Positions 27,898 through 39,048 of a stretch of DNA of 64,000 nt are shown in pieces (positions within the stretch are counted from its first letter, which is position 1; each line of letters opens with the position of its first letter). The stretch is from Pseudomonas sp. R-28-1W-6 (GTDB taxonomy: Bacteria; Pseudomonadota; Gammaproteobacteria; Pseudomonadales; Pseudomonadaceae). The notes below the pieces were generated by a model that saw only the letters and a list, made by a program, of their open reading frames with translations, had not been told where the DNA came from and did no database searches. Position numbers and translations under genes: made by a program. The stretch spans positions 840,815 to 904,814 of the forward strand of contig NZ_WELK01000001.1 of NCBI RefSeq assembly GCF_009799925.1, in the 5' to 3' direction.

Positions 27898-29190
27898 TTA
27901 GAGCTTGATCTCGACGTAGGCCTCGTCGCGGATCTGGCGCAGCCAGGCCTGCAGTTCCTCGTCGTACTTGCGGTTGCGCAGCACATTCATCGCCTGCTGT
28001 TCGCGCACCTGTTCGCTGCTGTCGGTGGCGCGGCGGCCGATGACTTCCAGCACGTGCCAGCCGTAGGGGCTCTTGAACGGCCTGGACAGTTCGCCGCTCG
28101 GGGTCTTGGCCATCACTTCGCGGAATTCGGGCACCAGGCTGTTGGGGTCGATCCAGTTGAGGTCGCCGCCATTGAGGGCCGAGCCCGGGTCTTCGGAGTA
28201 GCTCTTCGCCAGTTCGGCGAAGTCTTCGCCGGCGACGATGCGCTCGTACAGGCGTTCGGCCAGGCGCTGGGTCTCGTCTTCGCTGCGGATCTCGCTGGGC
28301 TTGATCAGGATGTGGCGCACGTGCACCTCGTCGCGCACGATGCTGTCGCCGCCGCGTTTTTCCAGCAGCTTGATGATCATGAAGCCGTTGGGGGTGCGGA
28401 TCGGCTCGGTGATCTCGCCGGGGGACAGGGCGCCAATCACGCCATCCAGCGGAGGCGGCAGCTGGGCGGCCTTGCGCCAGCCGATCTCGCCGCCTTCCAG
28501 GGCGTTCTCGCTGGCCGAGTTGGCGATGGCCAGCTGGGCGAAATCGCCGCCGCTGCGCAGCTGGTCATACAGGCTGCTGACCTTGCGCGCGGCGGCCTGG
28601 ATGGCTTCCGGGGAAGCGCCTTCGGGCAGCGGGACCAGGATATTGGCCAGGCGGAACTCTTCGGAGAGCTGCATCTTGCCCATGTCGGAGGCGAGGAAGT
28701 TCTGCACTTCCTGGTCGGTGACCTGGATGCGCTCGGCCACGCGACGCTGGCGCACGCGGCTGATGACCATCTCGCGGCGAATCTGCTCGCGGGCATCCTT
28801 GAGGCTCAGGCCGTCACGCGCCAGGGCGGCACCGAACTGTTCCAGGGTCAGGCGATTGCGCTGGGCAATGCTGGTCATCGCTTGGTTCAGCTCTTCGTCG
28901 GTGATGCGGATGCCGGAACGCTCGCCGATCTGCAGCTGCAGGTTCTCGACGATCAGGCGTTCGAGCACTTGCTGGCTGAGCGCGTCGGCCGGCGGCACCT
29001 GGGCGCCGCGCTTGGCGATGGTCTGCTGGACCTCGCGGGTGCGGGCATCCAGCTGGCTCTGCATGATCACATCGTTATCGACAATGGCGATCACGCGGTT
29101 GAGGGACTGAACTTCGGCCTGCGCTGCAGTGCCGAGGAAAACTGCGCCCAGCAGCAGCGGGCGCAGGCAATCAGAAAGCTTGGTCTTCAC
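27898..29190 (-). CDS. surA: Periplasmic chaperone and peptidyl-prolyl isomerase SurA (GTG start)
   Basis: 430 residues starting at the GTG at 29188-29190 (read [21 protein letters not shown]), which begins a Sec signal peptide; an ATG-started version would add 21 residues before the signal sequence. The N-terminal chaperone domain has [22 protein letters not shown]. Two parvulin PPIase modules follow, the second with VRHILIKPS and [12 protein letters not shown]. SurA escorts outer-membrane beta-barrel proteins to the Bam complex, including LptD. Its start overlaps the end of lptD by 20 bp, coupling a chaperone to one of its main clients. Confidence 0.96.
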   Translation of the reverse strand: MKTKLSDCLRPLLLGAVFLGTAAQAEVQSLNRVIAIVDNDVIMQSQLDARTREVQQTIAKRGAQVPPADALSQQVLERLIVENLQLQIGERSGIRITDEELNQAMTSIAQRNRLTLEQFGAALARDGLSLKDAREQIRREMVISRVRQRRVAERIQVTDQEVQNFLASDMGKMQLSEEFRLANILVPLPEGASPEAIQAAARKVSSLYDQLRSGGDFAQLAIANSASENALEGGEIGWRKAAQLPPPLDGVIGALSPGEITEPIRTPNGFMIIKLLEKRGGDSIVRDEVHVRHILIKPSEIRSEDETQRLAERLYERIVAGEDFAELAKSYSEDPGSALNGGDLNWIDPNSLVPEFREVMAKTPSGELSRPFKSPYGWHVLEVIGRRATDSSEQVREQQAMNVLRNRKYDEELQAWLRQIRDEAYVEIKL

Positions 29191-31942
29191 GTTCACGGTA
29201 ACCTTGGATGCCTTGGTCGAGGAAACTTTCCGCCTTGTTACCCACCACGCCACCGAGCCCTTTCAGGACGATCTGCAGGAAGATGCCGCGGTCGGCCTGG
29301 TCGTTCTGGTCCGGGTTCAGGCTGTATTCGTCGTAGTCGACCCAGTAACGGTTGATCAGGCGCAGTTTCCAGCAGCAACTGTCGTACTCGAAGCCGCCGA
29401 AGGCCTCGAGGGTGCGGGTCTGGTTGTAGTCGTACTGCCAGCGGGCGATGGCGCTCCACTGCGGCACGATCGGCCAGATCACCGAGAAGTCATGCTGCTC
29501 GATCTTGTAGTAGTCCTTGATGTAGCCCGGCTGGCCAGGCGTACCGAAGTCGCCGCCGCCCACTACCCAGTCACCGGTGGACTGGTCGTAGCGCACGGTG
29601 TCGTTGCGGTAGCGATAGCCGACGTTGACCACCTTGTTCGGGTTCTCTTCCGGCTGGTAGTGGAACATCGCGCTGCCGGAACGGGTGCTGCTGCTGTCCG
29701 GATCCCAGTTGAAATCGGACGACAGGCGCCAGTCGCGGTTGAAGCGGTACAGGTATTCCAGCGCATAGGGCGAGACATTGGCCTGGGCATCGTCGCGGGT
29801 GCGGTAGTCGATGCCGGGCAGCTGCACTTCACGGTCGGCGAAGTAGAGGGCCTGGCCGATGCTGAAACGCTGACGCTCGAAGCCATTAGACTCGATCCAG
29901 CGGTTGGTCACGCCCAGCGACAGCTTGTTCTCGTCGCCGATGCGGTCCTTGCCGGAGAAGCGGTTCTCGCGGAACAGCGAGGCGTAGTTGAAGGTGTTCT
30001 CGCCGGTGTCGAACACCGGGATGTCGGTCTGGTCTTCTTCCGGCACGTACAGGTAGTACAGGCGCGGCTCGAGGGTCTGCCGATAGTTCTTGCCGAACAG
30101 CGAGGTGTTGCGGTCGAAGTACAGGCCGCTGTCCAGATTGAACAGGCCTACGCCGCGGTTCTGGCTGCTGCTGTATTCCTGTTCGGCGAGCAGGCTGTTC
30201 TTGCCCTCCTGGTCCAGGTCCAGGTCGTAGTCGGTCTGCAGGTACTTGATGGTCGGCTTGACATAGCCCCAGGTCCAGTTCAACGGCAGGCTGACGCCCG
30301 GCTCCAGGTGGATACGGTCGCCATTGGCGCGGGCCAGGCCCTTGATCCGTGTGTCGTACCAGGGTTCCAGGTTGCCGTTTTCATCGCTGAAGTTGCCGCT
30401 GCGCAGGTCGCGGTCGAAGCGCACGAACTCGGTCTGGTAGGCGAAGTTCAGCCCGCCCGGCTGGAACGGCAGGGCACCGTCGAAGGTGATCTGCGGCAGA
30501 CGGTCGTAGGGGGTGATGTCGGTGACCGTGGCCAGCTCGTAGGCGTGGGCGTTCAGGCCGGCGGTGAAGTTGTCGCCGCGGTAGGTGAGCGCGCCGCGCT
30601 GGTTGACGAAGGTGGTGCTGCTGACTTCCAGGTCGCTGTTCAGGTCCTGGAAGTAGTAGGGGTCGCTGATGTCGGTGTAGTCGACTTCGGCCAGCAGGCG
30701 CGAGTCGAGGCCGCCCTTGTGCTGCCAGTTGTACATCCAGCGCTGGTCTTCGTATTCGGACTGCAGCTTGCGCTCGTCTTCCGCGTCGTCCAGCCAGGCA
30801 CCGCCGACTTGGCCTTCGCTGCCCTTGGTCAGGTAGCGGAACTCGCCTTCCATCAGCAGGCCGCGGTTGCTCATGTAGGTGGGGTACAAGGTGGCGTCGT
30901 AGTTCGGCGCCAGGTTGAAGTAGTACGGGGTGGCCAGGAGGAAGCCGGTATCGCTTGACGAGCCGATGCTCGGGGCGAGGAAGCCGGACTGGCGGCGATC
31001 GTCGATCGGGAAATAGATGTACGGGGTATAGAACACCGGAATGTCTTTTACCCGCAGGGTCACGTTGGTCGCGGTGCCGAAGCCGGTGGCCGGGTTCAGC
31101 TTGATGTTGTTGCCCTTGAGGTTCCAGGCGTTGCTGCCCGGTTCGCAGCGGGTGTAGGTGCCATCCTTGAGGCGGATGATCGCGCTTTCTTCGCGCTTGG
31201 CATACAGCGCGCTGCCGCGCACATGGCCCTTGTGCAGGACGTATTCGGCGTTCTCGACCTTGGCCTCGCCGTTGTCCAGCTGGATCTCGGCGCGGTCGCC
31301 CACCACCAGGGTGCCCTGGTCGCGCAGCTTGACGTTGCCGATCAGTTCGCCGCGGTTCTCAAGCTGGTGAAGCTTGGCTTCGTCGGCTTCGATCTGCATG
31401 CCGGACTGGCGCAGCACGACGTCACCGGCGAGGGTGGCGGTCTGGGTTTCCTGAGCGTAGCGCGAGGCCTTGGCCGAGACGAACATCGGCGCCTCGTCCA
31501 TCGGCGTGTCGTCGCTCATGCCCGGGCGCAGCGGCTCGACATAGGAACCGGCGCAGTACGGGCCGACTTCGGCCAGCTGGGCGGCGGAGAGCTTGTCGCG
31601 CGGCACCCAGTCGAGGTGGCTGTAGTCGGCGCTGCGGCTGCTCAGGCCTTTGCCCTGGCTTTCGGTCACCAGTACGGCTGTGCTGGCGGCCTGGCCGTCG
31701 GCCGGCTGGGCGGCGTCAGTGCCGGCGACCGTACTGACCGCCGTCGCGCTATGCTGCGGGCGCGGCAGCTGGGCGGCGTTCGCGGTTTTCGGGGAACAGG
31801 CCCAGCCTCCGGTGGTGGAGGCCTGGCAGTCGAACTGCTCGGCGGCGACAGCAAAAGGCGTGGCTACGGGCTGAAGAGCCAGTAGGCTGCCGGTGACCAG
31901 CAATGGGAATTTTTTACGGAACACGGGGAGTTTTACTGCCAT
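29171..31942 (-). CDS. lptD: LPS-assembly outer-membrane protein LptD
   Basis: 923 residues from the ATG at 31940-31942; the frame is open further up but only this start gives the signal peptide ([24 protein letters not shown]). The mature N-terminus has a Cys pair region (FDCQ...WACSP), and the barrel C-terminus holds the adjacent Cys pair of SCCW, as required for the disulfides of functional LptD. The periplasmic OstA/jellyroll domain (about 130-300, [19 protein letters not shown]) accepts LPS from LptA; the rest is the 26-strand barrel that works with LptE. It is the first gene of lptD-surA. Confidence 0.97.
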   Translation of the reverse strand: MAVKLPVFRKKFPLLVTGSLLALQPVATPFAVAAEQFDCQASTTGGWACSPKTANAAQLPRPQHSATAVSTVAGTDAAQPADGQAASTAVLVTESQGKGLSSRSADYSHLDWVPRDKLSAAQLAEVGPYCAGSYVEPLRPGMSDDTPMDEAPMFVSAKASRYAQETQTATLAGDVVLRQSGMQIEADEAKLHQLENRGELIGNVKLRDQGTLVVGDRAEIQLDNGEAKVENAEYVLHKGHVRGSALYAKREESAIIRLKDGTYTRCEPGSNAWNLKGNNIKLNPATGFGTATNVTLRVKDIPVFYTPYIYFPIDDRRQSGFLAPSIGSSSDTGFLLATPYYFNLAPNYDATLYPTYMSNRGLLMEGEFRYLTKGSEGQVGGAWLDDAEDERKLQSEYEDQRWMYNWQHKGGLDSRLLAEVDYTDISDPYYFQDLNSDLEVSSTTFVNQRGALTYRGDNFTAGLNAHAYELATVTDITPYDRLPQITFDGALPFQPGGLNFAYQTEFVRFDRDLRSGNFSDENGNLEPWYDTRIKGLARANGDRIHLEPGVSLPLNWTWGYVKPTIKYLQTDYDLDLDQEGKNSLLAEQEYSSSQNRGVGLFNLDSGLYFDRNTSLFGKNYRQTLEPRLYYLYVPEEDQTDIPVFDTGENTFNYASLFRENRFSGKDRIGDENKLSLGVTNRWIESNGFERQRFSIGQALYFADREVQLPGIDYRTRDDAQANVSPYALEYLYRFNRDWRLSSDFNWDPDSSSTRSGSAMFHYQPEENPNKVVNVGYRYRNDTVRYDQSTGDWVVGGGDFGTPGQPGYIKDYYKIEQHDFSVIWPIVPQWSAIARWQYDYNQTRTLEAFGGFEYDSCCWKLRLINRYWVDYDEYSLNPDQNDQADRGIFLQIVLKGLGGVVGNKAESFLDQGIQGYREREDQAF

Positions 31943-32069
31943 CTTGTTAGTCCGGGCTTCCTGCGCGCCTTCGACCCGCGGGGGCCGCACGCCTCTCGAT
32001 GGGCGAAAAAAGATGCTGGATAATAAAGCATGACCCGCACAACGGCTAGCGCCGTCGGAGACCCTTGTA

Positions 32070-33763
<1,694 letters not shown>

Positions 33764-33764
33764 C

Positions 33765-34529
33765 GTGTTCTGGCCGATAACCGTACTCGGTGCCCTGGCC
33801 GGCTGGGCGCTGGCGAGCATTCCCGGGGCGCTGCTCGGCGGCGTGCTCGGCCAGGTGGTCGACCGCCGCCTCCAGCTGACTTCCTGGGCCGCGCTGCGCG
33901 CCCTGTTCGGCGGGGCGGCTATGGATGACGACGAGTTGCTGTTCATGCTCCTCGGTCGCCTGGCCAAGAGCGGCGGGCGCGTGTTGCAGCTGCATATCCA
34001 GCAGGCCCGCCAGGAGATGCAGCGCCTGGGCCTGAACGAGGCGGCGCGGCGCCGGGCGATGGAGGCCTTCAACCGCGGCAAGCTGGCCGGCGACGATTTT
34101 GCGCGGCCGTTGCAGGGCCTGCGCGGTCGTCCGGAGCGGGCCGACCTGGTGCTGCGCGGGTGCTGGCGCATGGCCTGGGCCGATGGTCGGGTCAGCGAGC
34201 GCGAGTACGAGCTGATCCAGCAGTGGGGCCGTTGCCTGGGCTGGGCGCTGGAAGAGCTGAATGCCCTGGCCGACGAATACGAACCCGCCCGGCGCAAGGC
34301 CGAAGTGCCATCCGCCGATTACCAGGCGGCCCTGCGCCTGCTCGGGGTGCGCGGCGACAGCGAAGCGGCGGTGGTCAAGCGCGCCTACCGCAAGCTGCTC
34401 AGTCGGCACCACCCGGACAAGCTGGCCGGAGCCGGGGCGACGCCGGCGCAGATCCGCGCCGCCACCGAGCGCACCGGCGAGCTGCACCAGGCCTATGAGC
34501 TGATCCGCGCGCGCCGCGGGTTTCGCTAG
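33765..34529 (+). CDS. Membrane-anchored TerB-DnaJ co-chaperone (DjlA-like, GTG start)
   Basis: 254 residues starting at the GTG at 33765 (read MFWPITVLGALAGWALASIPG), with GAGG 7 bp upstream; the ATG 20 codons earlier lies inside murU. A single N-terminal membrane helix with Gly-rich packing is followed by a TerB-like domain (about 55-175) and a C-terminal J-domain with the HPD motif (LLSRHHPDKLAGAG). This order is that of DjlA, a DnaK co-chaperone acting at the inner membrane, linked in E. coli to Rcs signalling. It is probably co-transcribed with amgK and murU. Confidence 0.88.
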   Translation: MFWPITVLGALAGWALASIPGALLGGVLGQVVDRRLQLTSWAALRALFGGAAMDDDELLFMLLGRLAKSGGRVLQLHIQQARQEMQRLGLNEAARRRAMEAFNRGKLAGDDFARPLQGLRGRPERADLVLRGCWRMAWADGRVSEREYELIQQWGRCLGWALEELNALADEYEPARRKAEVPSADYQAALRLLGVRGDSEAAVVKRAYRKLLSRHHPDKLAGAGATPAQIRAATERTGELHQAYELIRARRGFR

Positions 34530-34547
34530 GAAGCTGTGTGCGCGCTC

Positions 34548-34611
34548 GTAGGGTGCGCCGCGCGCACCACAAGCCACGTACAGGGGCTCTGGTGCGCATG
34601 GCGCACCCTAC
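34548..34611. repeat. GTAGGGTGCGC palindromic repeat, complete copy
   Basis: GTAGGGTGCGC at the left and GCGCACCCTAC at the right are perfect inverted repeats; inside, CCGCGCGCACC faces GGTGCGCATGG. Other copies are at 17820 (half), 52531 (variant), 54532 and 62193 (half). It lies between the convergent djlA-like and DUF3530 genes and could act as a transcription end point in both directions. Confidence 0.85.
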
Positions 34612-34675
34612 GCCAGCGGGCATTCTCGCCGGTAGCGAGTGAGAAGTTCCAACCCCCCGCGCCGTCGGTGCGGGC

Positions 34676-35686
34676 CTATTTCTGCGCCGGCAGGCTCTTG
34701 TCCAGCCAGCCGCGAATGCGCCGGTACAGCTGCTCCTGCTCGGCATTCGGGTTGCCCGGCAGGGCCTTGAGGGCGATCTGGCTGTAGGCCTCGTGCTTGA
34801 GACGCTTGCTGGCATGCAGGCGGCGCGTGGCAGCGCTGCGGTCGCCGGCCTGGTCCTTGTAGTAGAAATCGCCGGTCGGCAGCAGCAGGCCGGGCAGCAG
34901 TTCGTCCAGCGCCGGGCTCAGGCCGCTCGGCTGCACGGCGGCCGCGCTGAGCAGGTGCTTGACCTGGGGCGGCTTCTGCTCGGCGAGGAAGCGGGCGGCC
35001 CAGTAGGCGCCATCGCCGTGGCCGAGCAGGACGATGGCCGGCGCCTGTTGCTGTTCGGCGAAGGCGATGGCGGCCTGGATGCGGGCGAAGATCCGTACGG
35101 ACGGCTCGACGGCCGGCGCGGTCGTGGCCGCCGGGTTTTCGCCTGCAGCGCCATCGGCGGCGGGCGCATCGGCTGCGGCGCCGGTCGGCTCGGCCGGGGC
35201 ATCCGCTGCGCCGGCGTCCGGCGCTGCCGCAGCGGTCACGGCCACGACGGCCATGGGCGCCGGCAGTTGCGGCAGATCCGGCAGGGTCAGGCTCAGGCTG
35301 CTCCAGCCGGCATCCGGCAGCTTGTTGCGCAGCGGGCCGATGGCCTGCGGCCAGTCCGCGCTTTCGCCGCTGGCCGGGACCAGGATCACCACGCCGCTCG
35401 CCTCGGCCACGTTGGCCGGTTTCCACAGGGCCAGGAAGGTCTCGTCGGCCGCTTGCAGCTGCTGCTGTTCGGCGGCGGGCAACTGGCGTTGCAGGGCGCT
35501 TTGTGCTTCGACGCTGCGTTCGGCCAGGGGTGGGCGTTCGCCTGCGGCGCTATCCGCTGCAGCGTCGTTGGCCGCGCTGCTGGCGGCGGTTGCTGGCGGG
35601 CTTTCCTCGGCAGTCGCGGCCTGGGCCAGCGTCAGGCTCAGGCCAAGGGTTACGGCGATAAGTGTCGGGCGCAGGGCGTTGGGCAT
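34676..35686 (-). CDS. Secreted DUF3530 family protein with alpha/beta-hydrolase-like core
   Basis: 336 residues from the ATG at 35684-35686, which begins a signal peptide (PTLIAVTLGLSLTLAQAATA); the longer frame starts 65 codons earlier with no supporting features. Residues ~28-55 and ~150-195 are Ala/Pro-rich low-complexity segments. The core has a hydrolase-like strand (VVILVPASGES) and a nucleophile-elbow-like turn GHGDG at 222-226 in which the usual Ser is Asp. Function is unknown; DUF3530 proteins are listed as alpha/beta hydrolases. It is convergent with the djlA-like gene and divergent from the agtS-type kinase. Confidence 0.85.
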   Translation of the reverse strand: MPNALRPTLIAVTLGLSLTLAQAATAEESPPATAASSAANDAAADSAAGERPPLAERSVEAQSALQRQLPAAEQQQLQAADETFLALWKPANVAEASGVVILVPASGESADWPQAIGPLRNKLPDAGWSSLSLTLPDLPQLPAPMAVVAVTAAAAPDAGAADAPAEPTGAAADAPAADGAAGENPAATTAPAVEPSVRIFARIQAAIAFAEQQQAPAIVLLGHGDGAYWAARFLAEQKPPQVKHLLSAAAVQPSGLSPALDELLPGLLLPTGDFYYKDQAGDRSAATRRLHASKRLKHEAYSQIALKALPGNPNAEQEQLYRRIRGWLDKSLPAQK

Positions 35687-35822
35687 CTCAGGGTTCTGAA
35701 TGGCGGAGGGTTCCCGCAGCCTAAGCGTTGCCCCGCGATTTGTCAGGTGCCGCTTGCCTGGCGGTGGCTCGGCAGGAGTAAGGTATGGCGAACGATGATT
35801 CGAGGCGGGCGGTGATGGGCGC

Positions 35823-38222
35823 ATGAGGCGAGTGCTTGGCGGTTTGTGGCTGTTGCTGTTGCCGACCCTGCTGTGGGCCATTCCGGTGAATACTCCGTTG
35901 CTGCTGGACGACAGTCAGCGGGCCTGGCTGGCCGAGCACCCGCGCCTGCACGTCGGCGTGGTGCTGCAGGCGCCCTATGCCGAGTTCCAGCGGCGCCAGC
36001 AGCAGTTGGTCGGGCTCAATGTCGAGCTGATCGAGGCCCTGGGCAAGAGCCTGCCGGTGGAGTTCAGCTGGCGCAGCTACCCCGATCAGCAGGCCCTCGA
36101 CGACGCCTTGCGCGCCGGCAAGATCGACCTCGCTCCCGGCCTCAGCCAGACCCCCGCCGGGTTGCGCCAGTGGCTGTATTCCGATCCCTACCTGCGCATT
36201 CCGCACCTGCTGGTGGGCGAGCGCCTGGGCACCGTGGCAGTCGAGCTGGAGCAGCTCGGCACCAGCGATGTGATCGCCGCGCGCACCCCCAGCGCGGTGG
36301 TCGACTACCTGCGCAGCAACTACTTCAACCTCAACCTGCTGGCCCGCCCGTCCGACCGCCAGGCCCTGCAGGCGGTGCTGGAGCAGCAGGCGCGCTTCGC
36401 CGTGATCGATCAGGCGCAGCTCAGCCGCCTGAGCCAGGAAAGCGAGTTCGCCCCCCTGCTGGTGGTCGGCGATGTCGGCCTGCCGCAGTTGCTGCGCATC
36501 GGCACCCGGCGCGACTGGCCGCAGCTGGCGGCGATCATCGATGAGGCCCTGCGCGCCCTGCCGGCGCAGACCCTGGAGCAACTGCAGGGGCGCTGGCTGA
36601 CCGCGCAGAAGCCCGGCCTCGGCGATTCGCCGCGCTTCTGGCGCAACCTCAGCCTGCTGTGCGCCACCCTGCTGCTGATCAGCCTGGCCTTGCTGGCAGT
36701 GGTGCGCCGCCAGCGCTCGCGCCTGGAGCAGCATCTGCTTGAGGCGCGCCAGGTGCTGGCCCGGCGCGAGGCGGCAGAGGAGGCGCTGCGCCTGACCCAG
36801 TTCTCCAGCGACCACAGCACCGTGGGCATCCTCTGGGTCAACTGGGACAGCCACGTGCGCTACGCCAACCGGGCGGCGGCGCAGATGCTCGGCTACCGCA
36901 GCGAGGAGCTGGTCGAGCGGCCGCTGGAATTGATCGAGCCGAACCTGAGCATGGATCGCTGGCTGCATCTGTGGCGTCGGGTGCGCTCGCGTGACGAGGG
37001 TGCACTGAGCTTCGAGAGCAACTGCGTGCGCGCCGATGGCAGCCTGATGCCGGCGGACGTGTCGCTGAGCTTCCTGCGTTTTCGCGAGGCCGAGTATCTG
37101 GTGGTGTACCTCACCGACGTCACCGAGCGCCGCCGCGCCCGGGCCGCCCTGGAGGAGAGCGAGGCGCGCCTGAAGGGCATCGCCAGCAACGTGCCGGGTC
37201 TGGTGTTCCGCCTGGAGCGCCCGCTGCCCGGAGCACCGGTGGATTTTGCCTACATCAGCGAGGGCAGCGAGCAGCTGGTCGGCTATCCGCCGGCGCAGAT
37301 CATGGCGGCCGATTTTGGCATTCGCAGCCTGGTCCACCCGGACGACCGCGCGCGCTATCACGCCACCCAGGATGCGGCCATCGCGGCGGCCAGCGACTGG
37401 CAGTGGCAGGGGCGCATCCTCACCCGCGACGGCCGTGTGCGCTGGGCCGACATCAAGGCCCGCGCCCGCCGCCTGGAAGGCGAGCATGTGGTGTGGGACG
37501 GCATGGTCTGGGACATCAGCGAGAACAAGCAGATCGAGCTGCAGCTGGCCGAGTCGCGCGCTCAGCTGCGCGACCTGTCGGCGCACCTGGAAAGCGTGCG
37601 CGAAGAAGAAAAGGCGCGCATCGCCCGCGAGGTGCACGACGAACTGGGCCAGGTGCTCACCGTGCTCAAGCTGGAAACCTCGATGTGCGAGCTGGCCTAC
37701 GGCGAGCTGGACGCCGGCCTGCGCGAGCGCCTGGACAGCATGAAGAAGCTGATTGCCAACCTGTTCCAGCTGGTGCGCGACGTGGCCACCGCCCTACGCC
37801 CGCCGATCCTGGATGCCGGCATCGCCTCGGCCATCGAATGGCAGGCGCGCCGTTTCGAGGCGCGCAGCCAGATCCCCTGCCTGGTCGAGGTGCCGGAACA
37901 GCAGTTGCCGGCGCTCTCCGATGCCAAGGCCATCGGCCTGTTCCGCGTGCTGCAGGAGGCGCTGACCAACGTGCTGCGCCACGCCCAGGCGCATACTGTG
38001 GCGGTGCGCCTGAGCGTGGAGGGCGGCCAGCTGTGCCTGAGCGTCAGCGACGATGGCCAGGGCTTCGACCCGCAGGCGCCGCGCACCCAGTCGTTCGGCC
38101 TGGTCGGCATGCGCGAGCGGGTGCTGATGCTCGGCGGCACGCTGCATATCGACAGCCAGCCGGGCGAGGGCACCACCCTCAGCGTGCGGGTGGCACTGGA
38201 TGATCAAGAGGAAGTCGCGTGA
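35823..38222 (+). CDS. agtS: Hybrid-free sensor kinase, flytrap-PAS-PAS-HisKA_3 (AgtS type)
   Basis: 799 residues. Signal sequence (MRRVLGGLWLLLLPTLLWA), periplasmic SBP_bac_3-like flytrap domain (about 25-270), transmembrane helix (about 275-297), two PAS domains (about 320-435 and 440-565), a coiled linker (QLRDLSAHLESVREEEKARIAREV) and a NarL-type HisKA_3 domain with phosphoacceptor H605 in HDELGQ, then HATPase_c with DDGQGFD and SFGLVGMRERV. By position it corresponds to AgtS (PA0600), which with AgtR switches on uptake of GABA and 5-aminovalerate. A flytrap sensor beside an amino-acid importer supports direct ligand sensing. Its stop overlaps agtR. Confidence 0.85.
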   Translation: MRRVLGGLWLLLLPTLLWAIPVNTPLLLDDSQRAWLAEHPRLHVGVVLQAPYAEFQRRQQQLVGLNVELIEALGKSLPVEFSWRSYPDQQALDDALRAGKIDLAPGLSQTPAGLRQWLYSDPYLRIPHLLVGERLGTVAVELEQLGTSDVIAARTPSAVVDYLRSNYFNLNLLARPSDRQALQAVLEQQARFAVIDQAQLSRLSQESEFAPLLVVGDVGLPQLLRIGTRRDWPQLAAIIDEALRALPAQTLEQLQGRWLTAQKPGLGDSPRFWRNLSLLCATLLLISLALLAVVRRQRSRLEQHLLEARQVLARREAAEEALRLTQFSSDHSTVGILWVNWDSHVRYANRAAAQMLGYRSEELVERPLELIEPNLSMDRWLHLWRRVRSRDEGALSFESNCVRADGSLMPADVSLSFLRFREAEYLVVYLTDVTERRRARAALEESEARLKGIASNVPGLVFRLERPLPGAPVDFAYISEGSEQLVGYPPAQIMAADFGIRSLVHPDDRARYHATQDAAIAAASDWQWQGRILTRDGRVRWADIKARARRLEGEHVVWDGMVWDISENKQIELQLAESRAQLRDLSAHLESVREEEKARIAREVHDELGQVLTVLKLETSMCELAYGELDAGLRERLDSMKKLIANLFQLVRDVATALRPPILDAGIASAIEWQARRFEARSQIPCLVEVPEQQLPALSDAKAIGLFRVLQEALTNVLRHAQAHTVAVRLSVEGGQLCLSVSDDGQGFDPQAPRTQSFGLVGMRERVLMLGGTLHIDSQPGEGTTLSVRVALDDQEEVA

Positions 38223-38848
38223 TTCGAGTACTGGTAGCCGAAGACCACACCATCGTCCGCGAGGGCATCAAGCAGCTGATCGGCCTGGCCAAGGATCTGC
38301 AGGTGGTGGGCGAGGCCTGCAACGGCGAGCAGCTGCTGGAGACCCTGCGCCATACGCCCTGCGAAGTGGTGCTGCTGGATATCTCCATGCCCGGGGTCAA
38401 CGGCCTGGAGGCCATCCCGCGGATTCGCGCGCTGAACAATCCGCCGGCGGTGCTGGTGCTGTCCATGCACGACGAGGCGCAGATGGCCGCCCGCGCGCTG
38501 AAGATCGGCGCGGCCGGCTACGCCACCAAGGACAGCGACCCGGCGCTGCTGCTCACCGCCATCCGCAAGGTCGCCGCCGGCGGGCGCTACATCGACCCGG
38601 ACCTGGCCGACCGCATGGTCTTCGAGGTCGGCCTGACCGATTCGCGGCCGCCCCATGCGCAGCTCTCCGAACGCGAGTTCTCGGTGTTCGAGCGCCTGGT
38701 GCAGGGCGAGGGGGTCAACGAGATCGCCCTGCACCTGTCGATCAGCAGCAAGACCGTCAGCACCCACAAGGCGCGCCTGATGCAGAAGCTCGGCAGCCAT
38801 TCGGTGGCCGATCTGGTGAGGTATGCGATGGAGCACAAGCTGGTTTGA
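38219..38848 (+). CDS. agtR: NarL/LuxR-family response regulator (AgtR type, GTG start)
   Basis: 209 residues from the GTG at 38219, overlapping agtS by 4 bp. The receiver domain has E8-D9, phosphoacceptor D54 in VVLLDISMPG, and K104 in GYATKDSDP. The C-terminal LuxR-type helix-turn-helix reads LSEREFSVFERLVQGEGVNEIALHLSISSKTVSTHKARLMQKL. It pairs with the upstream HisKA_3 kinase. In P. aeruginosa AgtR (PA0601) controls agtABCD and also responds to peptidoglycan fragments; a palindrome in front of the ABC genes here is a candidate target. Confidence 0.86.
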   Translation: MIRVLVAEDHTIVREGIKQLIGLAKDLQVVGEACNGEQLLETLRHTPCEVVLLDISMPGVNGLEAIPRIRALNNPPAVLVLSMHDEAQMAARALKIGAAGYATKDSDPALLLTAIRKVAAGGRYIDPDLADRMVFEVGLTDSRPPHAQLSEREFSVFERLVQGEGVNEIALHLSISSKTVSTHKARLMQKLGSHSVADLVRYAMEHKLV

Positions 38849-38865
38849 GCTGAGCTGAGCTGAGC
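38846..38865. repeat. Short tandem repeat (TGAGC)x4 at the agtR stop
   Basis: Four exact copies of TGAGC begin with the agtR stop codon TGA itself. A 5-bp unit outside the reading frame can vary in copy number without changing the protein. Confidence 0.8.
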
Positions 38866-38867
38866 GG

Positions 38868-38940
38868 TGTGGGAGCGAATTCATTCGCGATCTGGGCTGC
38901 TCGGTGTGGCCCGCCTATCGCGGATGAATTCGCTCCCACA
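38868..38940. repeat. REPIN-type palindromic repeat, copy 2
   Basis: Same TGTGGGAGCG/CGCTCCCACA ends and ATTCATTCGCGAT / ATCGCGGATGAAT inner arms as the copy at 1872-1945, with a different loop. It lies between agtR and the ABC-transporter operon on the same strand. Confidence 0.88.
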
Positions 38941-38950
38941 AAAGCCTTTC

Positions 38951-38970
38951 CTGTAGGGCGATCCCTACAG
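38951..38970 (+). promoter_or_regulatory. Perfect palindrome, candidate AgtR operator for agtABCD
   Basis: CTGTAGGG, 4 nt, CCCTACAG: an 8+8 perfect inverted repeat about 80-100 bp before the agtA start. It is not followed by a T-run, so it is not a terminator. A TATAGC hexamer at 38990 could be the -10, placing the palindrome near -40, where a LuxR-type activator would sit. Confidence 0.45.
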
Positions 38971-39048
38971 CACGCTTTCCTCTAGCCTTATAGCAATCAG
39001 TCATACCGCCCGATTTGCGTGGCGCCCCCGCCTCTCTAGTCTTTAGCC

